This document shows positions 4,568 to 12,197 of a DNA stretch of 16,388 nt, one piece after another. Each line of letters starts with the position of its first letter. The stretch's first letter is position 1. Position numbers and translations under genes: made by a program. The notes beneath the pieces are model-generated. The model was not told where the DNA came from. It worked only from the letters and a program-made list of their open reading frames with translations, and did no database searches. Source of the stretch: JAKSSM01 sp045629065 (GTDB lineage: Bacteria; Bacillota; Clostridia; Peptostreptococcales; Anaerovoracaceae); the NCBI GenBank assembly GCA_045629065.1, contig JAZQQK010000036.1, positions 1-16,388 on the forward strand, written 5' to 3'.

Positions 4568-6127
4568 ATGCCTAAGTACACTGATATATATAGACAGTTA
4601 AAATTGCACATTCAGAAAACGGGAATGGATGCCGACAAAGACTTTTCAGAGCAAGAATTCGAAAAGTACATGGAGCGTTTGGGCAATGCTAAATTTAGAA
4701 CAAATAGAGTAACTAAACGCGACAACGAGATTCATAACATCGTATTTAATCAGTTAGTTCTAAACCAAAAGGCTGCAAAAGATCTCGCTAGCAAGATTCC
4801 TGTTGCAGAAAAATATAAGAACGAATACATGAAGCAATTAGAGCGCGATGCAGCTACTTTTGCTAGAGCTGATGCTAAAAAGAAGGAAGCTTCACTGATA
4901 GAAGCACGCAGAAAAGAAGCCAGACAAAGGTTAGAGGCTATTAGAAGAGAAAGAATAAAGAATGCAGCAAAAGAACAGGATAGAGTAGCAACTGAGCAAG
5001 AACTCGCTAAGCCTAAGACTTACGATGAAAGTCCAACAAGCTGGGCTAGAGGAAGACATCTTTTCACTGCTGCTGTAAACCATTTTGGTCATGGACCTCA
5101 AGAAGACAGACTTGGCTTACTGACAAATGGCGAAAAGGATCCTAGCCTTCAATATGAAAACAAAAAAGGTGCTATACCTATTGAGCATATTAGCGATGAC
5201 GAAAAGATAAAGCTTACAGGCGGTATGTATGAACCAAATAACCCAGGCCCGGAAAAGAAGGTAGTAATTGTATTTTCTGGATCCCATGGCCCTGGCTCGA
5301 AGTACATAGATTCGATTAAGAATGCTTATCTCGAAAAGGGAATAACAGTAGTTCAACTAGACTACAGAGGATTCGGCAATAGTACTAATCTGGACGAAAA
5401 CGGCCAACCAACTGAAAACTCACTATCCGAGCGTACATTGTACGAAGACGGCATGGAGATGTATAAATATGTAAACGAAAAAATGGGTATAAAGCCTGAA
5501 AATATTACTCTTCACGGTTATTCTTTGGGTGGACCAGTTGCTTCCCGCGTGGCTTTGGAAGTAACGAAAAGGTTAGAGAACCAAAGAATTATGGAGAACG
5601 AGCCAAAAGATCCAACCAAGGGTCTTGGCGGAGTTGTTTTACAGAGTCCTTTGAACAATATGTACTATATCGGAAATTATGCTAAGGGCCCAATTGCTGG
5701 CGTCGGTGCTTGGGTAAATGGTGGTGCATATAACAGCACGAACCACATGCTTGAGCTCGCAAAGATTGATCCAAATATCCCAGTTCATTTGATTGGCGGA
5801 ATTGCAGATAAGAATAACCGAAACTATGACTATCTTGCGCCAGAAACTACGGGATTGGAAACTGAACTACAAGGTAAATTCACTAATTATAGTACTTATC
5901 ATGGCGAAGGTGACCACTTACAAGAATATCATTTTTGGAGAAAGGATCATAATGACAACTATATCCTGAACGATGCGGGAAAGCGTATAGATGTTTGCAA
6001 GAAACGTCCAAATGTAGTAGCAGATGACCCTGGACTTTCAAGAGTAGTAGGTCAAGGTAGAAGCGTAAACAACGAACTTAAGCGTGAGCTCGATGAAATG
6101 CGAGTAGGCGGTCCAAACGTAAACTAA
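4568..6127 (+). CDS. Alpha/beta-hydrolase with long helical N-terminal region
   Basis: A 519-residue protein without signal peptide or membrane segment. Residues 1-148 are charged and helical, with a Lys/Arg/Glu/Ala-rich coiled-coil stretch at about 85-148. Residues 203-455 carry an alpha/beta-hydrolase core: VVIVFSGSHG (231-241) at the oxyanion side, DYRGFGNS (265-272), the nucleophile elbow GYSLGG with Ser319, GGIADK with Asp414, and GEGDHLQ with His450, which together make a complete Ser-Asp-His triad. The order and the LDYRGFGNS element resemble serine hydrolases of the ABHD13/17 or FrsA type, so esterase, thioesterase or peptidase activity is plausible; substrate unknown. GAGAGG lies 11 nt before the ATG, a long spacing. 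It is 73 bp after the GNAT-like gene and 46 bp before sdaAB. Confidence 0.85.
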   Translation: MPKYTDIYRQLKLHIQKTGMDADKDFSEQEFEKYMERLGNAKFRTNRVTKRDNEIHNIVFNQLVLNQKAAKDLASKIPVAEKYKNEYMKQLERDAATFARADAKKKEASLIEARRKEARQRLEAIRRERIKNAAKEQDRVATEQELAKPKTYDESPTSWARGRHLFTAAVNHFGHGPQEDRLGLLTNGEKDPSLQYENKKGAIPIEHISDDEKIKLTGGMYEPNNPGPEKKVVIVFSGSHGPGSKYIDSIKNAYLEKGITVVQLDYRGFGNSTNLDENGQPTENSLSERTLYEDGMEMYKYVNEKMGIKPENITLHGYSLGGPVASRVALEVTKRLENQRIMENEPKDPTKGLGGVVLQSPLNNMYYIGNYAKGPIAGVGAWVNGGAYNSTNHMLELAKIDPNIPVHLIGGIADKNNRNYDYLAPETTGLETELQGKFTNYSTYHGEGDHLQEYHFWRKDHNDNYILNDAGKRIDVCKKRPNVVADDPGLSRVVGQGRSVNNELKRELDEMRVGGPNVN

Positions 6128-6173
6128 GCATAGTCAAATAGATTTGAAACCCCAGGAAAGGTAGAGGTGACTT

Positions 6174-6845
6174 ATGTCATTCATTAGCGTATTTGACGCT
6201 ATCGGTCCTAATATGATAGGACCAAGCAGCAGCCATACAGCAGGTGCCAATGTTATCGGCTATCTGGCTAGAAAACTGGCTCCTGACGAGATAATTAAAG
6301 TAACTTTCAGACTTTATGGAAGCTTCGCAAAAACATATCACGGTCACGGAACTGACAGGGCGCTTTTGGGCGGAATACTCGGTTTTAGATCGGATGATAA
6401 GCGTATTGTAAACAGCTTCGATTTTGCAAAGGAACAGGGCTTAGAATTCGAATTCATCCCTGATACAGATGAGACTGAGGTTTACCCAAACACAGCCGAC
6501 ATTTTAATGGAATGTAAAAACGGAAGCACGATGCTCGTAAGAGGTGAATCACTTGGCGGAGGCAGAGCTAGAATCTCAAGAATCAACGGAGTAGAAGTTG
6601 ATTTTAGTGGACAGTATTCTGCGATGCTCGTAATCCAAAAGGATGTCCCAGGCGTGCTCGCACACATCACTCATTGCCTAAGCGAAAGCAAGGTAAACAT
6701 CGCTTTCATGAGATTATTCAGAGAGGCGAAGGGCGACACTGCTTATACATTCGTAGAGTCGGATAATCCAATTCCAACTAATGTAATTCCAGCGGTTAAA
6801 CTCAACGCGAACGTTGAGGAAGTTATGGTAATCGATGCACTGTAG
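6174..6845 (+). CDS. sdaAB: L-serine dehydratase, iron-sulfur type, beta subunit
   Basis: The 223-residue beta chain of the two-subunit [4Fe-4S] L-serine deaminase that converts L-serine to pyruvate and ammonia in the cytosol. Family signatures are present in order: IGPSSSHTAG (15-24), GSFAKTYHGHGTDRALLGG (49-67), ESLGGGRARI (125-134), and a C-terminal ACT-like domain (about 149-223) starting MLVIQKDVPGVLAHI, which usually senses an amino acid. Length is normal for the split Bacillota form. An AGAGGTG ribosome binding site is close to the ATG. It is followed by the alpha subunit after a 90-bp gap containing a strong hairpin. Confidence 0.97.
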   Translation: MSFISVFDAIGPNMIGPSSSHTAGANVIGYLARKLAPDEIIKVTFRLYGSFAKTYHGHGTDRALLGGILGFRSDDKRIVNSFDFAKEQGLEFEFIPDTDETEVYPNTADILMECKNGSTMLVRGESLGGGRARISRINGVEVDFSGQYSAMLVIQKDVPGVLAHITHCLSESKVNIAFMRLFREAKGDTAYTFVESDNPIPTNVIPAVKLNANVEEVMVIDAL

Positions 6846-6886
6846 CGTTTCTCTTAATTGTACGGCTTCGCCGTAAGGAAGAAACG
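6846..6886 (+). promoter_or_regulatory. Intercistronic hairpin between sdaAB and sdaAA
   Basis: It begins directly after the sdaAB TAG. The outer stem is CGTTTCT (6846-6852) with AGAAACG (6880-6886). The inner stem is TACGGC (6861-6866) with GCCGTA (6870-6875) around a TTC loop. No T-run follows, so it is unlikely to terminate; it more likely stabilises or marks a processing point that sets the ratio of the two subunits. TATAAT at 6888-6893 follows without a -35 partner. Confidence 0.65.
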
Positions 6887-6935
6887 ATATAATTTGCTGC
6901 TCTTCGCTTGAGAATTATAGGAGGAAAGATACAAG

Positions 6936-7802
6936 ATGAATTTTAAGTCTGCTAAAGAGCTGATTGAACTTTGCGATGCCAATGCTTGTCCAATTAGCCA
7001 AATCATGTTAGAAAGAGAGTGCACTGAGGGTGAAACTCCTAAGGAAGAAGTAATCGCCAAGATGAAGCGCGCTTTGGAAATAATGAGAGCCAGCGTTCAG
7101 CAGGCCATTGATAACCCTCATAAGAGTATGGGTGGTTTGATCGGCGGCGAAGCACAGAAGCTCAGAACCAATTTTGGTGTAGGAAAAACTGCTTGTGGCG
7201 AGGTGGTCACAAGAGGTATTGCATACGCGATGGGCGTTTTGGAAGTTAACGCACAGATGGGACTTATCGTTGCAGCTCCTACTGCAGGTTCCGCTGGTGT
7301 TATTCCGGGAACTCTGCTCACACTTCAAGACGAGTATGGATTCAGCGATGAGGAGATTATGAATGCGCTTTTTAATGCAAGTGCTCTCGGATATCTCGCT
7401 ATGAGAAATGCTACTGTCGCTGGTGCCGTAGGTGGTTGCCAGGCAGAAATCGGTGTGGCATCGGCTATGGCTGCAAGTGCAGCTTGTGAACTTTTGGGAG
7501 GCACACCTAGACAGAGTTTAGATGCGGCAAGCACAGTTCTTATGAACATGCTCGGCCTAGTTTGCGACCCGGTAGGAGGACTTGTAGAGTACCCTTGCCA
7601 GAATCGAAATGCAGCGGGTGTAGCGAATGCTCTCGTGGCTTGCGAAATGGCACTAGCTGGTATCAAGCAACTCATACCATTCGACGAAATGTTAGATATC
7701 ATGTATAAGGTTGGAAAGGGACTCCCTGGAGAGCTTAGAGAAACTGCTCTCGGCGGATGCGCTATTTCACATTCGGCATGTGACGCATGCAATCGACACT
7801 AA
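6936..7802 (+). CDS. sdaAA: L-serine dehydratase, iron-sulfur type, alpha subunit
   Basis: The 288-residue catalytic alpha chain, partner of the preceding beta subunit. Signatures are MGGLIGGEAQKL (65-76), APTAGSAGVIPG (114-125), GGCQAEIG (Cys168), LGLVCDPVGG (Cys210) and EYPCQNRN (Cys221). The three cysteines match the known iron-sulfur ligands of this family, and a Cys-rich tail (Cys275, Cys282, Cys285) could supply the fourth. Length is normal. AGGAGG lies 11 nt upstream of ATG, a rather long spacing. No terminator is visible in the 55 bp before the first cyclase gene, so transcription may continue. Confidence 0.97.
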   Translation: MNFKSAKELIELCDANACPISQIMLERECTEGETPKEEVIAKMKRALEIMRASVQQAIDNPHKSMGGLIGGEAQKLRTNFGVGKTACGEVVTRGIAYAMGVLEVNAQMGLIVAAPTAGSAGVIPGTLLTLQDEYGFSDEEIMNALFNASALGYLAMRNATVAGAVGGCQAEIGVASAMAASAACELLGGTPRQSLDAASTVLMNMLGLVCDPVGGLVEYPCQNRNAAGVANALVACEMALAGIKQLIPFDEMLDIMYKVGKGLPGELRETALGGCAISHSACDACNRH

Positions 7803-7857
7803 GATAAACTAAAGAAACATTAATCATATAAATTAACTAATTACTTACGAAACTGCG

Positions 7858-9261
7858 ATGTCAAAGATACTGAGGCTTTTATCAAAATGGCATAACCCTA
7901 GACTTACAAGTATAGTGATATACTCCTTGTTTGTGTGCCTTGGTTTAATTATGTACTGCTTCAGAGACTACTGGACTGAGCCATTCAAAGTGTTCCAAAT
8001 CGCGATGGAACTCATCTGCATGGCCATACTTGTCGTATTTTACCGCTTGCACTTCAACAAGGTTAAAAACGGTACTTACAGTGAAAGATATTTCGTAGGT
8101 CTGTGCAATTTGCTCTACCTATGTCTCTTTATCGACGTGGTAGCTAGATCTATCGATGGTTGCCTGGAATTTTCAGGGCTAAGCACCTTTGCAAATGGAG
8201 CTGTTTACATCCTTGAATTCGCACATGGTATCCTTTTCTGTGAATACATCTTTACTAGTATTGACAACAAATCTCGCAGTTTGATGAAGATTATAAGAAT
8301 AGTTAGAATCATCTATACTATTGCCTTCATGGTTAGAGTTTTGATGGTTATTTCCGGCTCATTCTACAGCTTAGATGGAGAAGGAAATGTTACATACGGA
8401 TCCATGTGGTTCTTATCATTCCTGTTCATACCTATTCTAGTTCTATTCGTTTGTGGTGTGGCAGGTGGAGCTAACATCAAGTCCAACAAGCTCGTATCGA
8501 TTCTTTCCTATCCACTTTCTGGAATGGTTATGATAGTAATTGCGGTAATTGATAGGAACTATGCGAACCCACTGGTTACATTATCGCTTTCGATAATGTT
8601 AATCTACATTTCATCGTTCGCAGAGACTAACCAGGCTAATATTAAACTTAATGAAACTTTCCAAACATACATTTCGGAGGATGTTTTGGAGAGCCCAGAC
8701 AAGCTTGCATCCTTCGCAGATACTTGTAGAGCAACTCTTCTCTTCTGCAACTTGCACAATTTCTCAGTAGACATGGAAACTATGGAACCAGAGGACGCAG
8801 TAGTTGTACTGAATAATTACTTCAGCAAGATGACTGTTTTGATAGAGCAAAACAACGGTAAACTTTTGGATCTTCCTGGTTACGGAATCTTTGCAATTTT
8901 TACTAGTGGAGAGCATGCAAACGATGCCTTAAATGCTGCGAATGCAATAGTTGACAAGCTTGAAGAGGTAAATACATATAACAAGTCCAATCACTATCCA
9001 TTGTTTAAGATTGGCATCGGTATTAACACAGGCGACGTAATTTTAGGAAATATAGGAAGCCACAACCACATGCGTTATTCTGCAATAGGAAAGAATGTCA
9101 ACTTAGCATCACGCGCAAGCTCTTATGCTAAGGACGGCATGATTGCCCTGACAGAAAGCACGCTTGAGGCTTGCAATAAAAAGCCAGATGTAGTATTTGC
9201 TGGAGCCTTCACACCAAAGGGAGTTAACAAGCAAATAAAGATTTATACTTTTAACAGGTAA
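7858..9261 (+). CDS. Membrane class III nucleotidyl cyclase homologue lacking both metal-binding Asp (C2-like half)
   Basis: A 467-residue protein. Residues 15-255 contain about seven or eight membrane helices, then a linker (FQTYISEDVLE, 268-278) typical of membrane cyclases, then a class III cyclase domain (about 290-465). In the first metal site the expected F-x-D-I-x-G-F-T is FCNLHNFS, so Asp is Asn298 and the Gly is Asn301. In the second, GDG is GYG, so Asp is Tyr342. The transition-state residues are intact in GKNVNLASRA (Asn415, Arg419). The positions that select the purine are Asp338 and Ser408, neither typical for ATP or GTP. It is thus inactive as a homodimer but could serve as the C2-like partner of the next gene product, whose start is 1 bp past this stop. 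No Shine-Dalgarno is visible before ATG 7858, and an in-frame stop at 7834-7836 excludes a longer start. Confidence 0.85.
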   Translation: MSKILRLLSKWHNPRLTSIVIYSLFVCLGLIMYCFRDYWTEPFKVFQIAMELICMAILVVFYRLHFNKVKNGTYSERYFVGLCNLLYLCLFIDVVARSIDGCLEFSGLSTFANGAVYILEFAHGILFCEYIFTSIDNKSRSLMKIIRIVRIIYTIAFMVRVLMVISGSFYSLDGEGNVTYGSMWFLSFLFIPILVLFVCGVAGGANIKSNKLVSILSYPLSGMVMIVIAVIDRNYANPLVTLSLSIMLIYISSFAETNQANIKLNETFQTYISEDVLESPDKLASFADTCRATLLFCNLHNFSVDMETMEPEDAVVVLNNYFSKMTVLIEQNNGKLLDLPGYGIFAIFTSGEHANDALNAANAIVDKLEEVNTYNKSNHYPLFKIGIGINTGDVILGNIGSHNHMRYSAIGKNVNLASRASSYAKDGMIALTESTLEACNKKPDVVFAGAFTPKGVNKQIKIYTFNR

Positions 9262-9262
9262 A

Positions 9263-10990
9263 ATGGATATTCTAGGAAAAGCAAAAAACAGCATAGTTAG
9301 AATCGTAATTCCTTGCATCGAGTGGGCGATGGCCGCATATGTGGTTTATTACGCATTCGAGCGAGGAGTCGGTTTACCACAGCTCACTTGGACATTCAAT
9401 GTTGCAGCGGATTTGATCTGTATCTTGGTCAATCTGTTCCTCATCATGGGAGTTTTGATTGCGAAAAAGAATATTGACCAAAAGTATTCTGAATTCCTCT
9501 TGATTTGCCACGCAAATTTCCTTTCGTTATTTATGGACTTTGCTTCATGGATGATGGATGGCGTGTCCGAATCCAGAGCACTGATGCTTTTCATCAACAG
9601 CGCTTTATATATTTCAAATCTTTTCCTAACGGCCGCATACGCAAGATTCATTGTGGATGTTATCGGAGATGAAAAGAAGCGTAAAAAGGCCTACTTAGTA
9701 ATCTACATTTTCCTTGCTGTTACAGTAATAACTAGATTATTGAATATTAAATTTGGTTATTTCTTTACGGTTTCTCCAGAAGGCGTTTATTCTAGAGGAC
9801 CTTACCAGTATTTATCATACATATACACAATTTTTATAGAGATATTCGTAATGATAATATTGATACGTTCGAGTGCTACCAAGACGCAAAAGAAGGCGAT
9901 ATTCGTATTCACAATCTTACCTTTCATATCTGCGGTAGTATCGATCTTCATCTATGGTTTGTCACTCATGTATGCTTGCGTTTTAGTATCTATCGTAATG
10001 ATGTACAGCGCATTCTTTGTTGAGCTTGAACAGGACAAAGACAAGCTGATAGAAAACTTTGAAAAATATATATCCAACGATATCGTCCAGAAAATTGTTA
10101 ACAATCCTGGACAAAAGCTGATAGAGGGTAGACGCTATACTGCAACTGTTCTCATCAGTGATATCAGAGGCTTTACTGCGATGTCAGAATCCATGAGTCC
10201 ACAAGATCTGATAGACATGATTAACCACTATTATGAAGTGATCACAGAAATCATAAATTCGTATGGTGGCGTGGTTACTGAATTCTTAGGCGATGGAATC
10301 ATGTGCATTTTTGGTGCACCAAAGTACAGGGCTGACCACGCAGATGCTGCAGTAGCTGCAGCACTAAAAATTGAGGCAGCCGCTGATTCCATTAACAAGT
10401 GGAACGCTGCCCACAACTATCCTGAAATTAGAACCGGAATAGGCATTAACACAGGCAATATGGTCATCGGAAGCTTAGGCTACGAAAAGCGTGCAAAATA
10501 CACTGCTGTAGGCCAAGCAATCGACAGAGCCTTCGAAATAGAGAGCTGTTCTATTGGTGGACAGGTACTCATATCATCATCGTGCCTTAGAAGCCTAAAA
10601 AATGACGCAATCGCCCGCTTTTTAGCAGATTATAGGCCAAATCCTAACGAACTGGTAAAGATAAAGATTTACGAGATTACGGGTCTTAGGGGCGAATATG
10701 ATATAAAGTGCGAAAGCGGCATCACAAAGCCAGAGCCTTTATACGGAGCGATTGATTCAGGTTTCCACATACTAGTTGCTAAAACCGTAGGAGAGGAACT
10801 TATTAAGTGTAAGATTAAAGCTCTCTCTGACACAGCAGCTGTTATTGAGACAGACTACAATCTCAATGTACTAGATAACATTGAGTTAAAGATAAATAAT
10901 GAAGAGGCGGTCTTTGCTAAGGTAGAAGACATCGTAGCAAAAGACATATTAGTAGCCTTCACATCGAAGAAAATTGAAGATGCTATATAA
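9263..10990 (+). CDS. Membrane class III nucleotidyl cyclase with intact metal site but no Asn/Arg (C1-like half), plus C-terminal beta domain
   Basis: A 575-residue paralogue of the preceding gene. It has about seven or eight membrane helices (14-253), the linker FEKYISNDIVQKI (266-278), a class III cyclase domain (about 290-472), and a tail of about 100 residues. Both metal aspartates are present: ISDIRGFT (Asp300) and FLGDGIM (Asp344). The transition-state pair is lost: where N-x-x-x-R is expected, AVGQAIDRAFEIE gives Asp421 and Glu425. Purine-selecting positions are Glu340 (as in guanylyl cyclases) and Thr414. The tail (about 495-575, with IKALSDTAAVIETD and ILVAFTSKK) looks like a PilZ-type beta barrel, a weak call. 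TAA of the first gene and this ATG are separated by one base with only AGG as ribosome binding site, so translation is probably coupled. Confidence 0.88.
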   Translation: MDILGKAKNSIVRIVIPCIEWAMAAYVVYYAFERGVGLPQLTWTFNVAADLICILVNLFLIMGVLIAKKNIDQKYSEFLLICHANFLSLFMDFASWMMDGVSESRALMLFINSALYISNLFLTAAYARFIVDVIGDEKKRKKAYLVIYIFLAVTVITRLLNIKFGYFFTVSPEGVYSRGPYQYLSYIYTIFIEIFVMIILIRSSATKTQKKAIFVFTILPFISAVVSIFIYGLSLMYACVLVSIVMMYSAFFVELEQDKDKLIENFEKYISNDIVQKIVNNPGQKLIEGRRYTATVLISDIRGFTAMSESMSPQDLIDMINHYYEVITEIINSYGGVVTEFLGDGIMCIFGAPKYRADHADAAVAAALKIEAAADSINKWNAAHNYPEIRTGIGINTGNMVIGSLGYEKRAKYTAVGQAIDRAFEIESCSIGGQVLISSSCLRSLKNDAIARFLADYRPNPNELVKIKIYEITGLRGEYDIKCESGITKPEPLYGAIDSGFHILVAKTVGEELIKCKIKALSDTAAVIETDYNLNVLDNIELKINNEEAVFAKVEDIVAKDILVAFTSKKIEDAI

Positions 10991-11021
10991 CGTTTTGATG
11001 ATATAGCCCAGGAGGACTTAT

Positions 11022-12197
11022 ATGAAACACAAAATTAGAGACATCGATCAGAAATGGAGAGTTTATGCGTTAGCAGGCTGTGTAGTAGCCCTGTTCACGT
11101 TCTGCCTTTTTAATCTAGGCACTATATGGGGCGCAATCAAAGGATTCTTCAGAATTATGAGCCCAGTTATCATTGGACTTGTAGTTGCATATATCATGAA
11201 TCCATTGGCAATGCTCTTCTATAAAAGGGTATTCAAAAATATTAAGAGAAAGGGAATCAAGTGGCCACTTTCTGTCGCTTTGACTATCATTACCTTACTC
11301 GCAATTGTGGCATTGTTATGCGTATTACTTATTCCACAAATTGTCGATAATGTATTATCACTGATTGATAATTATCCATCTTATCTGGAAAGCTTGAGAA
11401 TTTTCGCACAGAATAATGCAGGACTCTTAGGAACTATTCCGGCTGTAGAATCCTTCATAGATTCACTCACTGTTGAAAGCGGCCTCATCAATAAACTAGG
11501 CAACTTGTTGTTCGAAAACAGCACGGCAATCATCCAAAGTACAGCCAGCGCAGGAACAGTTGCTTTCAACTGGATTATAGGAATCGTATTTGCGATTTAC
11601 TTCTTACTGGCTAAGCGCATTTTGAAGCGTGGTTTCCACCGTGTACTTTCACTCGGACTTGAGCCAGCAAAGAATGCAAGAACGCTTACAATCTTAGATA
11701 AGTTCAATACTATTCTTTCCAAGTACATCGTATTCGAACTCTTGGATTCAATGATTATAGGTGTTGCAAACTACCTTTTCATGATTATTTGTCACATGCC
11801 TAATGCAATCCTTATTTCAGTAATTATGGCACTGACAAATCTCATTCCTACATTCGGTCCTATCATCGGTGTTGCAATCAGTGGATTCATTCTCCTCTTG
11901 ATACACCCAACATCGGTAATCCCACTTTTAATTTATACTTTGGTTAGCCAACTTTTAGACAGCTACATTATAAAACCAAATCTATTTGGCAATGCCTTAG
12001 ATGTTCCTGGTTTCTTAATCTTGGTAGCTATCGTTTGCTTCGGTAAAGTTATGGGTATCGCAGGAATGCTTCTCGCAATTCCATTTGCAGCTATCATCGT
12101 TTACCTCTACGAAGAATTATTCATCAATTGGCTAAAGAGAAGAAAAGCAAACAAAGAGGCAGACAGCCAATTAACAGATAATGCAGGAGAAAAATAA
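11022..12197 (+). CDS. AI-2E family (PerM/YtvI-like) membrane permease
   Basis: A 391-residue polytopic protein, normal length for the AI-2E transporter family. Two N-terminal helices (about 14-38, 46-66), one at 83-105, an extended soluble segment (108-175), one at 180-197, then a C-terminal bundle from about 236 to 370. Family signatures are LTNLIPTFGPIIG (271-283), DSYIIKPNLFGNALDVPG (313-330) and a late FGKVMGIAGMLLAIPFAA (340-356). Members export small molecules or ions (autoinducer-2, Na+/H+ exchange in some); the substrate here cannot be told. AGGAGG at 6 nt precedes the ATG. The stop overlaps the next start by one base (TAATG), so the two are translationally coupled. Confidence 0.92.
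   Translation: MKHKIRDIDQKWRVYALAGCVVALFTFCLFNLGTIWGAIKGFFRIMSPVIIGLVVAYIMNPLAMLFYKRVFKNIKRKGIKWPLSVALTIITLLAIVALLCVLLIPQIVDNVLSLIDNYPSYLESLRIFAQNNAGLLGTIPAVESFIDSLTVESGLINKLGNLLFENSTAIIQSTASAGTVAFNWIIGIVFAIYFLLAKRILKRGFHRVLSLGLEPAKNARTLTILDKFNTILSKYIVFELLDSMIIGVANYLFMIICHMPNAILISVIMALTNLIPTFGPIIGVAISGFILLLIHPTSVIPLLIYTLVSQLLDSYIIKPNLFGNALDVPGFLILVAIVCFGKVMGIAGMLLAIPFAAIIVYLYEELFINWLKRRKANKEADSQLTDNAGEK

Noticed and set aside
6888..6893. TATAAT as an internal promoter for sdaAA
   Set aside because: No -35 element at 16-18 bp and no extended -10.
7325..7792. 155-codon minus-strand ORF opposite sdaAA
   Set aside because: A codon-bias shadow of a strongly conserved gene; the sdaAA signatures on the plus strand are decisive.
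7803..7857. Terminator between sdaAA and the first cyclase
   Set aside because: Only a weak AT-only inverted repeat is present and no T-run follows.
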